A DNA stretch of 64,000 nucleotides, taken from the NCBI RefSeq assembly GCF_954871325.1, contig NC_088775.1, forward strand, positions 56,087,561 through 56,151,560, in the 5' to 3' direction. Positions 63,186 to 64,000 of the stretch are shown piece after piece; the stretch's first letter is position 1; every line of letters starts with the position of its first letter. The position numbers were made by a program, and so were the translations under genes. This DNA is from Gordionus sp. m RMFG-2023 (Eukaryota; Nematomorpha; Gordioida; Chordodea; Parachordodidae). The notes under the pieces are model-generated. The model was given only the letters and a program-made list of their open reading frames with translations, had not been told where the DNA came from and ran no database searches.

Positions 63186-64000
63186 TAAATTATTTGCATA
63201 TAGTATTATAAATGACACATCAAAATTTACTGATTGTCAAATAAATATGAATGGCCATCATGGAGCAAATCTTGAGCATCACATAAAAAGAAACCACCCT
63301 CTAGAATTCGATAAAATTAACAAAATATTACAACAAAAGCCTAATAAAATAAAAAGGTTTAAGATGTCATCAAGCCAACAGACGATAGAAGAACCATTAA
63401 AGGTAGGGCTGTGCCGATCCACATATTTTTCGATAACAGCCCTAATTAAAAGAACAAAATATCAGTAAAACTAAATAAAATAATAATAATCGATGCTTGT
63501 ACTGAGTTGGTCACTGGGTAATATTAAAATTTATCCTCAATATTTAATCTAATGTAGCAGAATTATCCTTAAGTATTCGGCAAAATATAATCAAAGAAAT
63601 AATTGGTAAGTTATTATCTCTAAAAAATGACTATGTTACTCGTCTAGACAGGTCCATTATTGGGATTAATCTTCAGTATATTCAAAAAGCAAAAATTGTT
63701 CTGAGAACACTAGCAATGAAAGTAATTTTTGAACTGCAGAAAATTTAAAACTCCTTTTAATAAAAGTATTATATGATTATGAAATCAAAACATCACAAAC
63801 ATACACTATAACAACTGGCAATGGGTAAATCTTATTAAGATGGTAAATTATTTATGGAGGATAGTGATAATAACAATCAAATGTTAGAAAATGAAAAAGA
63901 ACAAATACAAAATTTAGATGTTTCAAAAATTTATCTGATGAATTAACGATAGATTTTAATGATTCTCAATATAATATTATAAATATAAGATGTGCTTCTC
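63186..64000 (+). pseudogene. hAT transposase, N-terminal part, interrupted by a 41-bp insertion
   Basis: The plus strand reads a BED-like finger (MNGHHGANLEHHIKRNHP) and KMSSSQQTIEEPLK, then a 41-bp MITE, then blocks matching the transposase of 21990-25524 in the same order: CTELVTG, SLKNDYVTRLDRSIIGIN, EIKTSQTYTITTGN and, at the window edge, INIRCAS. Several frameshifts. The BED start of the first zinc pair reads DCQIN with only one Cys. It continues beyond the window. Confidence 0.8.
63404..63444. mobile_element. 41-bp MITE-like insertion
   Basis: Starts TAGGGCTGT and ends ACAGCCCTA, perfect 9-bp inverted ends, flanked by ATTAAAGG (63396-63403) and ATTAAAAG (63445-63452), seven of eight identical. 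It interrupts hAT transposase coding sequence. Its ends resemble those of the MITE at 18086-18620 (GCTGTAC type). Confidence 0.75.

Noticed and set aside
1-64000. tRNA, rRNA or other structured RNA genes
   Set aside because: No tRNA box A/B spacing or rRNA-like segments could be recognised by eye; a covariance-model scan would be needed to exclude small ncRNAs.

Overview
The window is very AT-rich, low-gene-density DNA from an invertebrate animal, probably an arthropod; the species cannot be fixed from the sequence. The only host gene I recognise is ATAD3 (ATPase family AAA domain-containing 3; belphegor in flies), on the + strand. Seven exons (17773-17832, 31225-31294, 43983-44148, 44270-44339, 53657-53812, 54095-54151, 62538-62663) have AG/GT borders and join in phase. 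They give 705 coding bases (235 residues), colinear with ATAD3 from the central coiled coil through the membrane segment to the Walker A loop. The 5' exons lie left of the window or were missed, and the 3' exons lie to the right. Exons are under 2% of the 45 kb spanned.

Left of the first exon (1-17772) is a pile of mobile elements: a piggyBac end (1-995), a hAT MITE (1108-1557), a LINE 3' part (1925-2690), a triplicated 147-bp unit (2965-3395), a Ty3/gypsy-type integrase fossil (3481-4811), two long-TIR DNA transposons of one family (called family A here; 4812-7402 and 12830-15500, the second carrying a nested MITE), further LINE pieces, degenerate tandem repeats, and a 1.05-kb hAT derivative (16602-17652) with an open BED-hATC reading frame.

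Intron 1 (17833-31224) holds a hAT MITE with an exact 8-bp target duplication, a 10-kb Ty3/gypsy fossil with both LTRs (18694-28704) split in its RNase H region by a 3.5-kb hAT transposon (21990-25524), and a family A MITE. Intron 2 (31295-43982) holds a LINE with an internal inversion, more family A sequence, a 4.3-kb element with about 0.68-kb terminal inverted repeats (37834-42133), and a hAT remnant. Intron 4 (44340-53656) holds a seven-copy tandem array with a 342-bp higher-order period and the best family A copy (47839-51510), whose right arm contains an 86-bp MITE; the left arm preserves the empty site. Intron 6 (54152-62537) holds another MITE, a LINE 3' part and a piggyBac copy with TTAA flanks. 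The right edge (63186-64000) is a hAT transposase fragment carrying a 41-bp MITE-like insertion.

The elements do not form a pathway. They are successive insertions in and around one long-intron mitochondrial gene. Coordinates of transposon ends rest on reading terminal repeats and target duplications by eye; divergence values are estimates by eye, and no search was run.
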